From: Terrabacter aerolatus
GTDB taxonomy: Bacteria; Actinomycetota; Actinomycetes; Actinomycetales; Dermatophilaceae
Assembly: GCF_007991735.1 (NCBI RefSeq)
Contig: NZ_BJYX01000005.1
Location: 162,499 to 226,498 of the forward strand
Length of the DNA stretch: 64,000 nt
Reading direction: 5' to 3'
Every line of letters starts with the position of its first letter. Positions within the stretch are counted from its first letter, which is position 1. The notes beneath the pieces are model-generated. The model made no database searches. It saw only the letters and a program-made list of their open reading frames with translations, and was not told where the DNA came from. Both the position numbers and the translations under genes were made by a program. Below are positions 33,517-41,006 of this stretch, piece by piece.

Positions 33517-34749
33517 TCAGGACATGGCCGGCGACGTCGCGTGGGCCCCGTCGATCGGGGTCCAGGACCCCTCCCGCTCCACGCTGGTCTCGACCGCCGA
33601 CAGGATCCGCTGCACCTGGAGCCCGTCGGAGAAGGAAGGACGAGGGTCGGCGCCCTCGGCGATGGCGGTGACGAGGTCGACCGCCTGGTGGGTGAAGCCG
33701 TGCTCGTAGCCGAGCACGTGTCCGGGCGGCCACCAGGCCGCCACGTAGGGGTGGGTGGACTCGGTGACGAGCACCCGGGTGAAGCCGGCGTCGCGGCTCG
33801 GGACGCGACCGTCGAAGACGTGCAGGACGTTCATGTCCTCGAAGTCGAAGGCGATCGACCCGTCGGTCCCGTTGACCTCCAGGCGGATCGCGTTCTTGCG
33901 GCCGTTGGCGAAGCGCGTCGCCTCGAACGTCGCGAGCGCGCCCCCGCTCATCCTCGAGACGAGCACGGCCGCGTCGTCGACGGTCACGAGGCCGGTGGTC
34001 GCCGAGCCGTTGAGGGCGGCCGTGGCGCTGATGCCGCCGGTCCCGACGCTCGACGGGTCGGCCACGGGCCGCTCGCGCACGAACGTCTCGGTGAGGGCCG
34101 AGACCCCCGTCAGCCGCTCCCCCGTCACGAACTGGGCGAGGTCGACGATGTGCGCCCCGATGTCGCCGAGGGCCCCGGAGCCGGCGCGCTCCTTCTGCAG
34201 GCGCCACGTCAGGGGCGACGCCGGGTCGACGAGCCAGTCCTGCAGGTAGGCGCCGCGGACGTGGAGGATGCGGCCGAGGCGTCCCTCGGTGACGAGACGA
34301 CGGGCATACGCGATGGCCGGGACCCGACGGTAGGTGAAGCCCACCATCGAGCGGACGCCCCTGGCCCGGGCCGCCTCGGCGGCGGCGACCATGGCCTCGG
34401 CCTCCCCGACCGAGTTCGCAAGGGGCTTCTCGCACAGCACGTGCTTACCGGCCTCGAGCGCGGCGACCGCGATCTCCGCGTGGGTGTCGCCGGGCGTGCA
34501 GATGTCGATGACGTCGATGTCGTCCCGATCGAGCAGGCGCCGCCAGTCGGTCTCGACGCCCGCCCACCCGAAGCGGTCGGCGGTGTCGCGCGCCGCGGCC
34601 TCGTTGCGCCCCGCGACGGCGACCAGGCTCGGCACGGCCGGCACGTCGAAGTAGCTGCCGGCGTTGCGCCAGGCCTGGGAGTGGGCGCGGCCCATGAAGG
34701 CGTAGCCGATCATCCCGACCCCGAGGGTGGGCTTGCTGGGTGTGGTCAT
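33517..34749 (-). CDS. Gfo/Idh/MocA-family oxidoreductase
   Basis: The 410-residue protein has the N-terminal Rossmann motif GVGMIGYAFMGRAHSQAW (10-27). The conserved DICTPGDTHAEIAVAALEAGKHVLCEKPLA follows, whose EKP lysine is catalytic in the family. The C-terminal GFO/IDH/MocA sheet domain includes GALGDIGAHIVDLAQFVTG, with the Asp/His dyad. Members oxidize inositols, sugars or their derivatives with NAD(P). It sits between the Tat-exported isomerase and the importer's binding protein, which fits oxidation of an imported sugar or cyclitol. Confidence 0.85.
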   Translation of the reverse strand: MTTPSKPTLGVGMIGYAFMGRAHSQAWRNAGSYFDVPAVPSLVAVAGRNEAAARDTADRFGWAGVETDWRRLLDRDDIDVIDICTPGDTHAEIAVAALEAGKHVLCEKPLANSVGEAEAMVAAAEAARARGVRSMVGFTYRRVPAIAYARRLVTEGRLGRILHVRGAYLQDWLVDPASPLTWRLQKERAGSGALGDIGAHIVDLAQFVTGERLTGVSALTETFVRERPVADPSSVGTGGISATAALNGSATTGLVTVDDAAVLVSRMSGGALATFEATRFANGRKNAIRLEVNGTDGSIAFDFEDMNVLHVFDGRVPSRDAGFTRVLVTESTHPYVAAWWPPGHVLGYEHGFTHQAVDLVTAIAEGADPRPSFSDGLQVQRILSAVETSVEREGSWTPIDGAHATSPAMS

Positions 34750-34814
34750 GACGTCCTCACATCCGACGTGGGGGTGTGCTGCATGGCGTCCGGTTCTGGT
34801 GCGTCCTGAGGGGT

Positions 34815-34848
34815 GGCGCCCACGCACCGGCGTGCGGGCGTGGGCGCC
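34815..34848. terminator. Hairpin terminator after the binding-protein gene
   Basis: GGCGCCCACGC (34815-34825) pairs perfectly with GCGTGGGCGCC (34838-34848), 6 bases past the stop of the substrate-binding protein gene. It ends or reduces the importer transcript before the oxidoreductase gene. Confidence 0.65.
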
Positions 34849-34854
34849 GTCCCG

Positions 34855-35916
34855 TCAGGACTCGAAGCCGAGCGGCAGGTACTGGTCGACGTTCGCCTTG
34901 TTGACGACGGGCGCGTTGAGGACGACGCGCCTCGGGACCTCGACCTGGACGAGGTCGCTGATGCCCTTGCCCTGCGCGACGAGGCGCGCGAGCTTGATGC
35001 CGTCGGCCGCCTGGGTGGGCGGGTAGATGACGGTCGCCTCCATCTTGCCCTCCTTGATCCACCGCATCGCGTTGGCCGAGCCGGCACCGCCGATGAAGGC
35101 CATCTCGTGGCGGTTCGCCTGGTCGAGGGCGGCCATGACGCCGACACCCTGGTCGTCGTCGTGGTTCCAGAGGATGTCGATCTTCGGGGCGGCCTGGAGC
35201 AGGTTCGAGGCCTGCTTCTCGCCCGACTCGACGGTGAACTCGGCCGCGACGCGGTTGTCGACCGTCTGGTTGCACGCCTTGAGGGCGTCGGCGAAGCCCT
35301 TGCTCCGGTCCTGCGTCAGCGGGAGGGCGTCGATGCCGGCGATCTCGGCGATGACCGGGTTGGTGAGGCTCTTGTCCTTGACGAGCTTGCAGGCGTAGGT
35401 GCCGGCCGAGACGCCCATGCCGTAGTTGTCGCCGAGCACCGTGGCCCGCGCGGCGAACGGGCTCGAGAACTCGCGGTCGACGTTGATGACGGGGATGCCG
35501 GCCTGCATGGCCTTGGTCGCGATCTCGGTGAGGGCTGCGCCGTCGGTCGGGAGCAGGACGATGGCGTCGACCTTGTCGTTGATGAAGGTCTCGATCTGGG
35601 CGATCTGCGCGCTGGCGTCGTTGGTGCCCTCGGCCGCCTTGAGCTCGACGTCGCTGTACTTCTTGGCCTCGGCGAGCGCCGAGTTGTTGATCGCCGCGAG
35701 CCAGCCGTGGTCGGCGGCCGGGCCGGAGAAGCCGATGACGACCTTCTTGCCCGGGGCGTCGTTGTCGCTCGCGGCGTTGCCCGCTGCCGACTGGGTCGAC
35801 GCCGCCGGAGTGGTCGCCGGGTCGTTGCTCGTGCACCCCGCGGCGACGAGGGCCGCGCTCATGGTGAGCGCCAGGACGGCGACGCGCTGGGTCGGACGGG
35901 AGAGTGATGCGGACAC
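34855..35916 (-). CDS. Ribose-type ABC importer substrate-binding lipoprotein
   Basis: The 353-residue protein has a lipoprotein signal with lipobox LVAAGC, then a type I periplasmic-binding fold: KKVVIGFSGPAADHGWLAAI, AQIAQIETFINDKVDAIVLLPTD, VINVDREF and WNHDDDQGVGVMAAL. It belongs to the RbsB/PBP_4-like group that binds ribose, inositol, allose and similar ligands. The GTG start (35916) has AGGAG at 5 bases. The permease and ATPase genes precede it in the same direction; a compact hairpin stands before it, which can lower or protect expression. Confidence 0.85.
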   Translation of the reverse strand: MSASLSRPTQRVAVLALTMSAALVAAGCTSNDPATTPAASTQSAAGNAASDNDAPGKKVVIGFSGPAADHGWLAAINNSALAEAKKYSDVELKAAEGTNDASAQIAQIETFINDKVDAIVLLPTDGAALTEIATKAMQAGIPVINVDREFSSPFAARATVLGDNYGMGVSAGTYACKLVKDKSLTNPVIAEIAGIDALPLTQDRSKGFADALKACNQTVDNRVAAEFTVESGEKQASNLLQAAPKIDILWNHDDDQGVGVMAALDQANRHEMAFIGGAGSANAMRWIKEGKMEATVIYPPTQAADGIKLARLVAQGKGISDLVQVEVPRRVVLNAPVVNKANVDQYLPLGFES

Positions 35917-36026
35917 GCTGACTCCTATGTGAGCGGTGAGGGTTGCTGCCTGTGCGGGTGGTGAGGGGTGGTGCTGTGTGAGTTGGTGTGGCTGGTGGTG
36001 CGATGTGCTGTCGACGCATCCGGCTG

Positions 36027-36052
36027 CCCGGTCGATCCCCCGATCGACCGGG
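36027..36052. terminator. Compact hairpin between permease and binding-protein genes
   Basis: CCCGGTCGATC and GATCGACCGGG form a perfect 11-base stem with a CCCC loop, 7 bases past the permease stop. Because the genes belong to one transporter, it may act as an attenuator or an mRNA-stability element rather than a full terminator. Confidence 0.6.
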
Positions 36053-36058
36053 GGACGG

Positions 36059-37129
36059 CTAGGTCGACCTCGTGCGGGAGACCCGCTGCTGGAGCAGGAC
36101 GGCGGCGACGATGATGGCCCCCTTGGCCACCGCCTGCGTCGAGGTGTCGAGGTTGTTGAGGGTGAAGACGTTGGTGAGCGTCGTGAAGATGAGGACACCG
36201 AGCACGGTGCCGACGACGGTGCCGCGGCCACCGCTGAGGAGCGTGCCGCGGATGACGACGGCGGCGATCGCGTCGAGCTCGTAGAGCGTGCCGTGGGTGG
36301 ACGTGCCGGTCGTCGTGCGGGCCATGAGCATGACGGCCGCGATGCCGCAGGCGACGCCGAGCAGGATGTAGAGGTACATCGTCTGGTGCTGGACGCGGAT
36401 GCCGGCGAGACGGGCCGCCTCGGGGTTGCCGCCGATGGCGAGCGTGCGCCGACCGAAGGTGGTGCGGTTGAGGAGCACCCAGCCGGCGACGGCGACGATC
36501 GCGAACATGATGACGAGCACCGGGATGCCGAGCACGCTGCCGCCGAAGAAGTCGATGAAGCCGCGCTCGCGGACGATCTGGGTGCGCCGCTTCGCGATGA
36601 GCTCGGCCAGGCCGCGGGCTGCCGCGAGCATGGCCAGGGTCACGATGAAGGGCGCCATCCGGCCGTAGGCGACGAGCACCCCGTTGACGAGCCCGCAGAC
36701 GCCCCCGACGACGAGAGCGGCGACGACCATGACGATCCAGTGGTAGTTCGCGGCCATGGTCTGGGTCGCCACGGTCGTGGCCCAGACCGAGGACAGCGCG
36801 ACGATGGCGCCCACCGACAGGTCGATGCCGCCGCCCGAGATGACGAAGGTCATGCCGACGCTGACGACACCGATGACCGAGCCGAGGCGCAGGATCGTCA
36901 GGGCGTTCTCGGGGCTGGCGAAGCGGTCACCGGCCGTGATGATGCCGACGACGACGAGCAGCACGAGGGCGAGGACGAGTCCCGCGCTGCGTCCGGCCGG
37001 ACCGCTGAGGAGGCCGGCGAGACCTCCGTGGCGACCAGCCGTGGGGCCGCCGACCGGCGGACCGCTCGGCGGGCTGTCTGCGACGACCGGCTCCCCTGCC
37101 CGGTCGACCTTCGTGACGTCGGCGCTCAT
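36059..37129 (-). CDS. Ribose-type ABC importer permease
   Basis: The 356-residue protein has a Pro/Gly-rich N-terminus, then 8-10 helices of the RbsC/BPD_transp_2 family. Signatures are VISGGGIDLSVGAIVALSSV, the EAA-like loop around GGNPEAARLAGIRVQ, and GTLLSGGRGTVVGTVLG. It pairs with the two-domain ATPase encoded just upstream (four-base overlap) and with the binding protein downstream. Confidence 0.87.
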   Translation of the reverse strand: MSADVTKVDRAGEPVVADSPPSGPPVGGPTAGRHGGLAGLLSGPAGRSAGLVLALVLLVVVGIITAGDRFASPENALTILRLGSVIGVVSVGMTFVISGGGIDLSVGAIVALSSVWATTVATQTMAANYHWIVMVVAALVVGGVCGLVNGVLVAYGRMAPFIVTLAMLAAARGLAELIAKRRTQIVRERGFIDFFGGSVLGIPVLVIMFAIVAVAGWVLLNRTTFGRRTLAIGGNPEAARLAGIRVQHQTMYLYILLGVACGIAAVMLMARTTTGTSTHGTLYELDAIAAVVIRGTLLSGGRGTVVGTVLGVLIFTTLTNVFTLNNLDTSTQAVAKGAIIVAAVLLQQRVSRTRST

Positions 37130-38655
37130 GCCGCGTCTCCCTTCAGGATGATGTCGAGGACGGCGTGCTCGTCGAGCTCGTCGGCCGGCCCCTCGTGACG
37201 GACGGTGCGGTCGGCGAGAACCAGCACCCGGTTGGACAGCCCCAGCACCTCGGGGATCTCGCTGGAGACGACGACGACGGCGACGCCCTCGTCGGTGAGG
37301 CGACGGATCAGGGCGTAGATCTCGGAGCGGGCCCCGACGTCGACGCCCCGGGTCGGCTCGTCGAGCAGGAGCACCTTGCAGCCGCGCAGCAGCCAGCGGG
37401 CCAGGACGACCTTCTGCTGGTTGCCGCCGGACAGGGTGCGCGACTCGCGGTGCACACCCCGCGGTCGGACGTCGAGCGACTCGAGCAGCTCCTCGGCCGC
37501 CTCGACCTCGGCGGAGCCGTCGAGCAGGCCGCCGCGGGAGAAGCGGGGCAGCGTCGCGAGGGTGATGTTCGAAGCGAGCGAGGCACCGAGCACGAGAGCC
37601 TGGCTCTTGCGCTCCTCGGGGCAGAGGCCGATGCCGGCGGCGACCGCTGCAGCGACGGAACCGCCGCGCACCGCCCGGCCGCCGACCCGGACGGTGCCGA
37701 TCGTGGCCTTGCGGGCCCCGAAGATCGTCTCGACGATCTCGGAGCGGCCGGAGCCGACGAGGCCGGCGAGTCCGACGACCTCCCCGGGCCGCACGTCGAA
37801 CGACACCGCCGCGAACTCCCCGGGCCGGGCGAGTCCCTCGACCCGCAGCACCGGCTCGGCGCCGGCGTCGACCGCGGGCTTGGGCGGGAAGACGTACTCG
37901 ATCGAGCGGCCCGTCATGAGGCGGATGAGCTCCTGCGTCGGCGTCGACCGCGCGTCGAGGCCGGTGGCCACGGTCCTGCCGTCCTTGAGCACGGTGACCC
38001 GGTCGCCGATCTCGCGGATCTCCTCGAGGCGGTGGGAGATGTAGACGACGGCAACGCCCTGGTCGGTGACCTCGCGGATGACCCGGAAGAGCTGGTCGAC
38101 CTCGCCGGCGTCGAGCACCGCGGAGGGCTCGTCCATGATGATGAGCCGCGCGTCGCGGGAGAGGGCGCGGGCCATGCTGACGATCTGGCACGAGGCGGCC
38201 GAGAGGGTGCCGACCTCGGCGGCGGGCGAGATCTCGGGGTGGCCGAGACGCGCGAGCAGCGCGGCGGCCTCGCGGCGGGCCGCGGGGCGCTGCGAGAACC
38301 CGAACCGGGTGGGCTCGTGACCGAGGAAGATGTTCTCGGCGACGGTGAGCCCCTCGACGAGGTCGAGCTCCTGGTACATCGTCGCGACGCCGAGGTCCAT
38401 GGCGGCCTGCGGGTGGTGCAGGGTGACCGGCTCTCCGAGCCACTCGATGGTGCCCTCGTTGGGCTCGTGCACGCCGGCGAGCACCTTGATGAGCGTGCTC
38501 TTGCCCGCGCCGTTCTGGCCGAGCAGGCAGTGCACCTCGCCGGGAAGCACGTCGAGGTCGACGCCGCCGAGGGCGACGACCCCCGGAAAACGCTTGACCA
38601 CGTTGGCCATTCGCAGCAGCGGTGCGTCGGCTCCATCTCGCCGTCGAGATTCCAT
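37126..38655 (-). CDS. Ribose-type ABC importer ATPase (two ATP-binding domains)
   Basis: The 509-residue protein has two ABC domains. The first has Walker A GQNGAGKST and Walker B LIIMDEPSAVLD, but its signature is LSAASCQIVSMARAL. The second is a typical sugar-transport domain whose Walker A is degenerate (GLAGLVGSGRSE) and whose signature is LSGGNQQKVVLARWL, with LLLDEPTRGVDVG. This asymmetry is normal for RbsA/MglA proteins. ATG 38655 is the first gene of the island, divergent from the ROK regulator. Confidence 0.88.
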   Translation of the reverse strand: MESRRRDGADAPLLRMANVVKRFPGVVALGGVDLDVLPGEVHCLLGQNGAGKSTLIKVLAGVHEPNEGTIEWLGEPVTLHHPQAAMDLGVATMYQELDLVEGLTVAENIFLGHEPTRFGFSQRPAARREAAALLARLGHPEISPAAEVGTLSAASCQIVSMARALSRDARLIIMDEPSAVLDAGEVDQLFRVIREVTDQGVAVVYISHRLEEIREIGDRVTVLKDGRTVATGLDARSTPTQELIRLMTGRSIEYVFPPKPAVDAGAEPVLRVEGLARPGEFAAVSFDVRPGEVVGLAGLVGSGRSEIVETIFGARKATIGTVRVGGRAVRGGSVAAAVAAGIGLCPEERKSQALVLGASLASNITLATLPRFSRGGLLDGSAEVEAAEELLESLDVRPRGVHRESRTLSGGNQQKVVLARWLLRGCKVLLLDEPTRGVDVGARSEIYALIRRLTDEGVAVVVVSSEIPEVLGLSNRVLVLADRTVRHEGPADELDEHAVLDIILKGDAA

Positions 38656-38672
38656 GCGTCACACCGTGACCC

Positions 38673-38699
38673 ACTTTTGTCGGCACGTCAAGCAAAAGT
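38673..38699. promoter_or_regulatory. Inverted repeat in the divergent promoter region, likely ROK operator
   Basis: ACTTTTG (38673-38679) and CAAAAGT (38693-38699) are perfect 7-base arms around a 13-base spacer in an unusually AT-rich stretch between the divergent importer and ROK genes. The spacer contains TTGACG on the minus strand, a possible -35 box for the importer operon. ROK repressors of the NagC/XylR type bind sites with T-rich and A-rich arms. Confidence 0.55.
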
Positions 38700-38750
38700 T
38701 TTCTCTGGACACGACAAAGCCTGTTGCATGACATACGGAAGATGCGTGTG

Positions 38751-38773
38751 CTTGACTTGAAGGGTGCGTCAAG
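38751..38773. promoter_or_regulatory. Second inverted repeat over the ROK gene start
   Basis: CTTGAC (38751-38756) and GTCAAG (38768-38773) flank the GTG start of the ROK gene with an 11-base spacer. It may be an autoregulatory site; a chance match is possible. Confidence 0.35.
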
Positions 38774-39972
38774 AGTCAACGTCGTCCGCGTATGCCGCCA
38801 GTGCCGTCAGTGGCGCCGGCGAGCTGCTCCAGCTGCTGCGTGACGAGACCCCGCGCACCCGTGCCGAGCTCGCCAAGCTGACCGGGCTGGCCCGCTCGAC
38901 CGTCGGCGCCCGCGTCGACGCGCTGCTCGCGACGGGGCTGCTCGCCCCGAGTGGCGAGGCGGTCAGCACCGGCGGCCGCCCGCCCGTGCGCTTCGCCTTC
39001 AACCCCGAGGCGCGGGTCGTCGTCGGGGCCGACATCGGCGCCACGCACGGCCGGGTCGCCCTGACCGATCTCAGCGGTCGACCCATCTGCGAGATCGGCG
39101 AGAGCCTCGACATCACCGACGGCCCCGAGGTCGTCCTCGACTGGCTCGTCGCCACGACCCGGCGCCTGCTCAAGCAGGCGGGGCGCCAGCCGCGCGAGCT
39201 CATCGGCATCGGCATCGGCGTGCCGGGCCCGGTCGAGCACTCGAGCGGGCGCCCGATGCGGCCGCCGATCATGCCCGGCTGGGACGGCTACGACGTGCCG
39301 CGACACCTCCAGCGCGACTTCGACGTGCCGGTCCTCGTCGACAACGACGTCAACATCATGGCGCTCGGGGAGCACGCGATGGCCCACCCGGGCGTCGAGC
39401 ACCTCCTCTTCGTCAAGGTCGCCACGGGCATCGGCGCCGGCATCATCAGCGGAGGCCGCCTGCACCGTGGAGCCGTCGGCGCCGCCGGCGACCTCGGGCA
39501 CGTCGCCGCGCCCCACGCGCCGGAGGTGCTGTGCTCGTGCGGCAACATCGGCTGCCTCGAGGCCGTGGCCAGCGGACCGGCGATCTCCAAGTCGCTCAAG
39601 GAGATCGGCATCCTCGCCGAGTCCAACGCCGACATCGTCGAGCTCGTGCGCGGCGGCAACATCCCAGCGGCCCTCGCGATCCGCCAGGCCGGCCGCACCA
39701 TCGGCGAGGTGCTGGCCACCTGCGTCAGCCTGCTCAACCCGTCGGTCATCGTCATCGGCGGCTCGCTCGTGCAGGCCGGCGAGAGCCTCATCGCCGGCGT
39801 CCGCGAGGTCGTCTACGGGCGCTCGCTCCCGCTCGCGACCGGGGTGCTCCAGATCGTGCCCGCCACGACGGGCGTCCAGGCCGGCGTCATCGGTGCGGCG
39901 ACCATGGTCATCCAGCACTCCCTGACGGCCGACCGCGTCGACCTCGCGATCGCGAGGCAGTCCGCCTCCTGA
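38764..39972 (+). CDS. ROK-family transcriptional regulator
   Basis: The 402-residue protein has an N-terminal winged helix (TRAELAKLTGLARSTVGARVDALLATG) and a ROK sugar-kinase-like domain: VVVGADIGATHGRVALTDL, IGIGVPGPVEH, VLVDNDVNIMALGEH, then the zinc-binding CSCGNIGCLEAVASG. The GTG at 38764 is the annotated start, without a spaced ribosome binding site, so leaderless translation is possible. It is divergent from the ribose-type importer and almost certainly controls it, with release by a sugar or cyclitol ligand. Confidence 0.87.
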   Translation: MRQESTSSAYAASAVSGAGELLQLLRDETPRTRAELAKLTGLARSTVGARVDALLATGLLAPSGEAVSTGGRPPVRFAFNPEARVVVGADIGATHGRVALTDLSGRPICEIGESLDITDGPEVVLDWLVATTRRLLKQAGRQPRELIGIGIGVPGPVEHSSGRPMRPPIMPGWDGYDVPRHLQRDFDVPVLVDNDVNIMALGEHAMAHPGVEHLLFVKVATGIGAGIISGGRLHRGAVGAAGDLGHVAAPHAPEVLCSCGNIGCLEAVASGPAISKSLKEIGILAESNADIVELVRGGNIPAALAIRQAGRTIGEVLATCVSLLNPSVIVIGGSLVQAGESLIAGVREVVYGRSLPLATGVLQIVPATTGVQAGVIGAATMVIQHSLTADRVDLAIARQSAS

Positions 39973-39982
39973 GTTCTGAATA

Positions 39983-40110
39983 GTTGGCTCGCTGCGCTCG
40001 CGTGTCCGGCGCTCCGAACTGTTGGCTCGCTGCGCTCGCGTGTCCGGCGCTCCGTTGCGTCCCGCCCTCCCTCCTCGGCTGGCTCGCTGCGCTCGCTTCG
40101 CTCGTCGGTC
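39983..40110. repeat. Direct repeats with GCTCGCTGCGCTCGC core
   Basis: A 34-base unit at 39983-40016 recurs exactly at 40021-40054, and a diverged third copy of the core GGCTCGCTGCGCTCGC starts near 40080. The repeats fill the gap between the ROK and HAD genes. The core looks like the intergenic GCTCGC/GCGAGC family of many actinobacterial genomes. Function unknown. Confidence 0.8.
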
Positions 40111-40156
40111 CAGGCGGGACGCGCGCCGAACGTGCTCTGCGGCCACAATGGTGGAC

Positions 40157-40966
40157 ATGACCGATCACCGGCCCGTCGAGACCTGGCTCACCGACATGGA
40201 CGGCGTCCTCGTGCACGAGGAGGACGCGATCCCCGGAGCCGCGGAGTTCATCACCGCGCTCGAGCAGTCGGGTCGGTCGTTCCTCGTGCTGACGAACAAC
40301 TCCATCTTCACGCCGCGCGACCTGCGCGCCCGACTGCTCATGAGCGGCATCGACGTCCCGGAGCGGGCGATCTGGACCTCGGCCCTCGCGACGGCGCAGT
40401 TCCTGGCCGAGCAGCGCCCGGGTGGGTCGGCCTACGTCGTCGGCGAGGCCGGCCTGACCACGGCCATGCACGACGTCGGCTACGTCATGACCGACCGCGA
40501 CCCCGACTACGTCGTCCTCGGTGAGACGCGCACCTACTCCTTCGAGGCGATCACCCGGGCGATCCGCTTGATCGAGAAGGGTGCCCGCTTCATCGCGACG
40601 AACCCCGACCCGAGCGGCCCCAGCCCGGCCGGCACCCTCCCGGCCACCGGCTCGGTCGCCGCCCTCATCTCGACCGCGACGGGACGCCAGCCCTACTACA
40701 TCGGCAAGCCCAACCCGCTCATGATGCGCAGCGCCCTCAACCGGCTCGACGCGCACTCCGAGACGACGATCATGGTCGGCGACCGCATGGACACCGACAT
40801 CATCAGTGGGCTCGAGGCCGGCCTGCGCACGGTGCTCGTGCTCACCGGGTCGACGAGCCGCGAGCAGGTCGAGCACTTCCCCTACCGGCCCAGCCGCATC
40901 GTCGACTCGGTCGCCGACCTCGTGCAGTTCGTCGCCGACGAGGACCGGCAACCCGAGCAGGGCTGA
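40157..40966 (+). CDS. HAD-IIA family phosphatase
   Basis: The 269-residue protein has HAD motif I WLTDMDGVLVHE (catalytic Asp pair), motif II VLTNNS, a C2a-type cap, then Lys in IGKPNPLMMRSAL and motif IV MVGDRMDTDIISGLEAG. It matches the NagD-like subfamily, which dephosphorylates small phosphometabolites such as UMP, glycerol phosphate or pyridoxal phosphate. ATG 40157 is chosen; an in-frame ATG at 40148 adds three residues and cannot be excluded. It stands alone. Confidence 0.85.
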   Translation: MTDHRPVETWLTDMDGVLVHEEDAIPGAAEFITALEQSGRSFLVLTNNSIFTPRDLRARLLMSGIDVPERAIWTSALATAQFLAEQRPGGSAYVVGEAGLTTAMHDVGYVMTDRDPDYVVLGETRTYSFEAITRAIRLIEKGARFIATNPDPSGPSPAGTLPATGSVAALISTATGRQPYYIGKPNPLMMRSALNRLDAHSETTIMVGDRMDTDIISGLEAGLRTVLVLTGSTSREQVEHFPYRPSRIVDSVADLVQFVADEDRQPEQG

Positions 40967-41006
40967 GCCGCAACGCCGCTCGTCGAGGCAACCACGACAC
41001 ATGCCG

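Noticed and set aside
39983..40110. CRISPR array
   Set aside because: Only two exact units spaced by 4 bases plus one diverged copy; no regular unique spacers and no cas genes.
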